Origin: Sodiomyces alkalinus F11
Lineage: Eukaryota > Ascomycota > Sordariomycetes > Glomerellales > Plectosphaerellaceae
Assembly: GCF_003711515.1 (NCBI RefSeq)
Contig: NW_021167079.1
Span: forward strand, 795,471 to 859,470
DNA: 64,000 nt
Direction: 5' to 3'
Both the position numbers and the translations under genes were made by a program. The notes under the pieces were generated by a model, which ran no database searches, had not been told where the DNA came from, and was given only the letters and a program-made list of their open reading frames with translations. Every line of letters starts with the position of its first letter. The first letter of the stretch is position 1. Of the stretch, positions 59,426 to 64,000 are shown piece by piece.

Positions 59426-62400
59426 CTAGTTCTTCTTGCCGCCCTTCTTGCGACCCGGCACCACCTTGAATCCCGCCCCCTGAATCGCCGCCTCCGACGT
59501 CGCCGACTCCCGGTGAGATCCCTTCTTGGCCACCTCATTCCACCCGCCCGTCCCGCCGTTGCTCTCGCCACCGCCCGGCTGCTTCTCCACAATGCCCTGC
59601 TCCGCCCGCCTCTTGCGCCGCACAAACTCCTCCGCAAAGTGCTGCCCGTTCATCGTCTTGCTGTTGGCGTACACCGCGTCGGCGATCAGCGTCGGGTCCA
59701 GCGGAAGGATCACCAAAGTGGCCGCAAACGTCTCGACTGTTGATCTCGGTTAGCACATTACACGAGAGAGAAGGAGAGAAGGGGGGAGGCGAGGGTAGAC
59801 TGCGTACTGTCAACTCCCGTAATACCCCGCGACAGCTCGCGGTGCAGCCACTTGCTAAACTCGTCCATCGCCGCATCCGTCTTGGACCCCGTCCCTGGCG
59901 TCGACATGGCCGGCTTGCTTATCGCCTTGACCGGCGTAGCCGCCTTGCCGTTATTGATGCTGACCGTTCGGCTGGGCGTCTGAGCCGCAGGTCCCGTCGG
60001 TGGCGCCTTCACCTTGCCGCCCGCCCCGACCGTCGCCCAGCCGCTGCCGACCGCCGCCGGAACCCCACTTGGAACCTGCGGGAATCCGGGCGGGTTGCTG
60101 TTGTTGCTGCCGCTGCCGCTGCCGGCGCCACCGCCAGATCGGGGCGCCAGGTCGGCGTACCGTTTTGCCCCCACCGTATTGATGGGAACCGCTCCGCTCT
60201 GTGCCGCAGCTGCTCTGGCCTTCTCCTTGCGCGCTTCCTCCTCACGCTGGATATCCGCCAGCGTCTTATGCTTGGTGGTGCTGGCCGCACCCGGTGCCAC
60301 CTTCACCGCGCTCGGCTTGGCCCAGGGGCTCCCGACCGGGACCGGCGACGCGCTGCCCCACGTGCTGGTTGTCGGCAGGCCCGGCGTCGAAGCCGCCACC
60401 TTCTCGCGTTCCCGGAGCAACGCCGCTTCTTGTTCCAGCTGCGCCCGACGAGCCGCCGTCGCCGCCTCTTCCGCCTTGGCAGCGTTGCGCGCCTCGATTT
60501 CCTGAATCTCCTTGAGACTAGGCCCCTTGCGCGACCCGGAACCCGAATCCTTAGCCCACGGCGCCAGGGGGGGAGGTTCGCTGCCCGAGGACGCGTCTGG
60601 CGTGCCCGACTGCGACCGGCTGTACTGCTCCGGAAGATTGGACCGGATCCTCTGCGCCGTCGGTGCCGGAAGCGGTGTTCCCGACTGAGAAGGAGGGGGC
60701 GGGAAAGGCATCGGGAGACCCGCCGCCGCCGCCGCCGCCGCAGCTTGCGTCTGTTGGACCTGTTGAGTCAACGAGAGCAACTGCGTCTCCCGCGCCTTCT
60801 CCAGCAGCATCCTAGTGGTGTTGTTGTTGTCTTGTTCCGACTGGTGCTGGTGCTGGTGCCCCTGCGCCTGCGCCTCTTCCTTCTGGGACTGTGTGTGCGC
60901 CCCAGCCGTCGTGCTGGTAGTATCGTCTTTTTTTTCCCTGCCGCTCAGTTGAGAGGCACCAATGTTGTTGTTGTTGTCGTCGTCGACTTGTGCCTCCTGC
61001 TCTACTTCACGCTCGTGCTCGGCCCGAAACTTCTCAAATTCTTGCAAACGCTCGCGAAATCCCTCCTCATCATCGGCCAGTTGCTCCGTCCCAGGGAGGT
61101 TGGAACGCAGCTGGCCCTCGTTTCCCGCCGGTCCGATCGGTTGAGGGGGGAAGAAGCTACCGCTGGCCCCGCCCTGGACGTTAGCCAGCATTTGCCGCTC
61201 CGTAGCGTTCAGTGTCGCCAAGTCGTCTTCGCGAAACGCATCAAGGCTCGGCCCCAAAGGGCCCCGCGAGCCACTCGGTGGTGCCACCACGCCGTCGAAG
61301 AAGGGAGCCCCGGGCGCCATGCCTCCGGCGCTTACGGGGACTTGCTGATGAGAACCGCCGATGGGCGACGAGATGCTCCCAAAACTAGCTTGGTTCTGGA
61401 GGCTGTGCGTGCTGGAATGGTGGTGCAGCGACGTCTGGAGCCCCGCCCCCGGCTGCATCCTCCCGATCGCCTGCTGCCGCATCATCAGCTCGCGCTGCTG
61501 CGCCATGGCGAACTGTTCCTCTTGCTTGCGCCGCTCCAGGTTGTTCTGTTCCTCCGCCGTGAGCGTCCTGCCGTAGCTAGGGAACACGCCGCTAAGGGGC
61601 GGTATCACGCCGCCCGGTGTCCCCGCCGAGAAGGGCCCGGGCTGGTTCGGCGGGGGCCCGTGAGCAACGCCAATCTGGGGGACGAGGAACGGTTCGCGCG
61701 AGTTGCCGATCCGACGGATTAGCTGGCCCAGCGGCTCAAACTCGGGATCCTCCACCTTCTTGACCCGGAGATCGGCCGTGAAGAAATTCGCCTTGTACCA
61801 GTCGTTCATCTCGAGCCCCGTAAAGGGACCCTGCACCTGACCTTGCGGATCAAGGTACACCCATCTCATCCGATCAGGCATGACCATCTGACGGACTTGG
61901 GACGTGGGGAGATCGGCACTAGATGAGGGGCCCGGGTAGGACGGCGTTTGCGCGCCAGGTGTGGCACCGTGATGCGACGTGTCTGGGGCCGCACTGCCGA
62001 ACATGTTCAACGCCCGGTGGTCGCCCGGAGGCGAGAACAAGTCGTCAAACGCGCCGCGTCCCGCGCGCATCGGACTCCCCGTATCGCGGTGCTGCGGCGT
62101 GAAGGTGTTCCTGCCGATCGGAGCCACGGGATTATGGCCCTGGGCCTGCCGTACATCGGGTAGCGAATCGCTCAGGTGATCGTGTTGTTGCTGTTGCTGG
62201 TCGTGGGCGTGCATCTGGGCCTGCATGGCGGCCGGGAAAAGCGACCCGAGCTTACTGCGTCCCATGGATCCGGTCCCGCCGATAGGTCCGGCGCTGGGCG
62301 GACCGAAGATGCCACCGACCCCGCCGACTCCGCCACCACCCATCGACAAACCGGGAGACTGCTGCACATCACCTCCCATGGGGCTGAAAAACGAGTTTCC

Positions 62401-64000
62401 GAAAGCGGACGCGAAGCTCTGACGTTCTCGATCCGGCGTCGTTCCCGAAGGCCCGGGCGCCGGCCAGCCGCTCAAGCCCGAAAGCGACGGGTATCCCTTC
62501 GGTCCGGCGCTCGACGTCTGGCTGCGGTCGCTCCCATCAAAGGCGGCATGGGCATGGGGGTTGTGGGAAGGAAATCCGCGCGACAATGTGCCGAAAGTAG
62601 AAGCTTGCTCAGAGCCGGCGGCGCTCCCCTGACGCTTTTCGCCGGGGTCGTCATGTTCCTCGTCTCCCCGGTCGGCGGCTGCAGGCGGGCTTCGGTAAGG
62701 GTTCGTCTCGGATGGACTCACAGGGCCCTGGTCGTGATGATCTCCCTGGTGGCCTCCATGGCCACCGAGATCGCCGACAGTGAGGCCCGACATGCCAAAG
62801 TCGCCAGCCGAGCCCTTGACAGGGGTCTCGAAGACGCCAATGTTCGCAATGTAATTCGGCATTGGGGGCGGGCTGGTGTCCTTGGCGCCACCGAGGGCAG
62901 CGCTGCCGGAGGGTCCGTCGTCGCCGAAAGGATCCGTGTCGGTTCTGGGACGCGGCCGCCAAGGGAGGCTGAGGTCCGGGTTCGTGGTGGCGGCCGCGGA
63001 TTCGCCGGACTTACCGGCCATACCCTCAGAGCCCTCCTTGGGAATGAGGTTCGCGAACCTGCTGCCACCCCGCGTCGCGCTGCTCAAGCTGGTGGGCGTG
63101 GCTAGGGAGAACTGACCAAAGCTGCCCACTGCCGAGGAAGGCTGAGGTTGGGCGGAGGCGGTCTGGCCCCACAGGGAGCTGATATTAGAGCCTCCCATGG
63201 TGCCGGTCGTATTGATACGGGACAAGCTGCCAAAGCCAGGGCGGCTTTGAGGAACAGGAGTCTCCCGAGCAGGCGTCTCCCGTGTCGGGGCGCCGCCCTC
63301 TTCTTCCCCCTCCTGTTCCTTCTGTTCGGTGCCTCTGCGACCAAGTAAGAAACCAGGGTCGTCGCGAGGGAAGCGGCCTGTACTGGCTGGAGAGGATAGG
63401 CCCCCGGTCGTGAAAGGATTCGAGTCGATCGTTTCTCGGCGTCGCGTACCGGGCCTCGAGGCCGAGGTGGGTGACGTTAGGCCGAAGGCGGATCCTGCGC
63501 CGTGAGACAACGAAGCCTTGCGGCCGTTCACGGCACCACCACCACCCTGGGCGTTTCCGTCCTTTTGATTCGGTGGTTTCAAGGGCGAATTCACGTCGGA
63601 TGCGAGGGTCTATAAAGAAAAGGAAACGAAGGAAAACCAACGGTTAGCCACCGAATGCATGCATCTCTCACTCGCTCTCTCTCTCTCTTCTGGTCACGTG
63701 GTGGCGCATACCTCCTTCTCTTCGGCGGTGAGACTGCGGGAACTAACAGGGGAATTGGTGGCAGCGGGAATCCAGCAGCTGTTGGGGTCTTGGTTTGGCT
63801 GCACATGCCCGGATTTACCCCGTCCCCGAGACGAATTCCCGTTCACCTGTCCAGGGACCCAACCGGGCTCGCGGATATCGGAAGAGTCGGTCTCAGCGGG
63901 CATGTCGCGGAAGATGTCTAGAATGGTTTGCTTTGGGTAGGTGGTGGACTGAGGTGCGAAGTCCTCACTCGCTACGCTAGAACCGACCGCGGCAGAAGTG
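59426..64000 (-). CDS. GYF-domain protein (Smy2/GIGYF type), 5' end outside window
   Basis: Three exons are visible (63712 to beyond 64000, 59808-63609, 59426-59736), giving more than 1460 residues. The GYF domain is at about 61690-61875: RMRWVYLDPQGQVQGPF, MNDWYKANFF and FEPLGQLIRRIG. It binds proline-rich PPGF-type ligands and links these proteins to mRNA control and vesicle transport. The rest is mainly Gly/Ser/Pro/Gln-rich disordered sequence, with a coiled-coil-like Glu/Arg stretch (EARNAAKAEEAATAARRAQ). The C-terminal region resembles the conserved end of the family (FSKWLHRELSRGI, LVILPLDPTLIADAVY). The visible N-terminal part contains YPKQTILDIFRDM, close to the eIF4E-binding form Y-x4-L-phi of GIGYF proteins. 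The first junction (LTAEEKE to TLASDVNSP) is in phase. The gene continues past the right edge. Confidence 0.88.

Noticed and set aside
59740..61722. Plus-strand open frame of 660 codons opposite the GYF gene
   Set aside because: Arg/Leu/Pro-rich shadow of the low-complexity GYF protein; no recognisable domain, and it crosses a clear intron of the minus-strand gene.
1..64000. CRISPR arrays, insertion sequences, prophage, rRNA genes
   Set aside because: None seen. The short tandem arrays have units of 7-17 bases without spacers, and no rRNA or transposase sequence was recognised.

Overview
The window looks like nuclear DNA of a filamentous ascomycete (Pezizomycotina, probably Sordariomycetes). 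Most genes carry short introns of about 50-100 bases with GT...(CTGAC/CTAAC)...AG signals. There is a HET-C2-type glycolipid transfer protein, a fungus-type elongation factor 3, and a tRNA-Met whose intron sits at the eukaryotic position. I found no bacterial operons, phage, CRISPR array or intact transposon. Exon boundaries below were worked out by hand from splice signals, reading-frame phase and protein conservation, with no transcript data.

Left part (1-30 kb): the 3' end of a pectate lyase; het-c2 (minus), divergent from a CmcJ/NvfI-type oxidoreductase gene (plus); a short phospholipase D without PX/PH domains; an atypical tRNA-like Pol III unit; a giant 3319-residue DUF3638/DUF3645 protein; an erythromycin-esterase-family protein; a small conserved protein; a cysteine-rich protein whose intron is almost pure purine repeat; and cytosolic glutaminyl-tRNA synthetase, divergent from a macro-domain protein.

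Middle (30-55.4 kb): three related large genes lie close together, A (30433-35348, minus), B (44400-48752, plus) and C (50138-55435, plus). They are interrupted by a gene-poor stretch with tRNA-Met and by the EF-3 gene. All three encode an HExxH zinc-metallopeptidase-like core: a W/DD/W block, then HELAH, HEFMH or HELMH, then an E-A/L-G...FG block, and a conserved KYG/RYG block. In all three a phase-0 intron splits HExx|H. In B and C the HExx part sits alone in an 18-base microexon. B and C then carry a tail of cytochrome-b5-like units (one HPGG unit each), and every unit is broken by a phase-1 intron at the same place. A instead has a proline-rich, acidic, lysine-rich nuclear-type tail. I do not recognise this metallopeptidase-like plus b5 architecture as a described system, and it is the best candidate here for something new.

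Right part (55.6-64 kb): an Emw1/TTC27-type TPR protein, convergent with gene C, and a GYF-domain protein of the Smy2 type that runs off the right edge with an eIF4E-binding-like motif near its visible N-terminus.

The housekeeping genes (EF-3, GLN4, EMW1, GYF protein) suggest an ordinary chromosome arm. The A/B/C family, the Cys-rich gene, the dispersed octamer repeats and the gene-poor spacer make up its accessory content.
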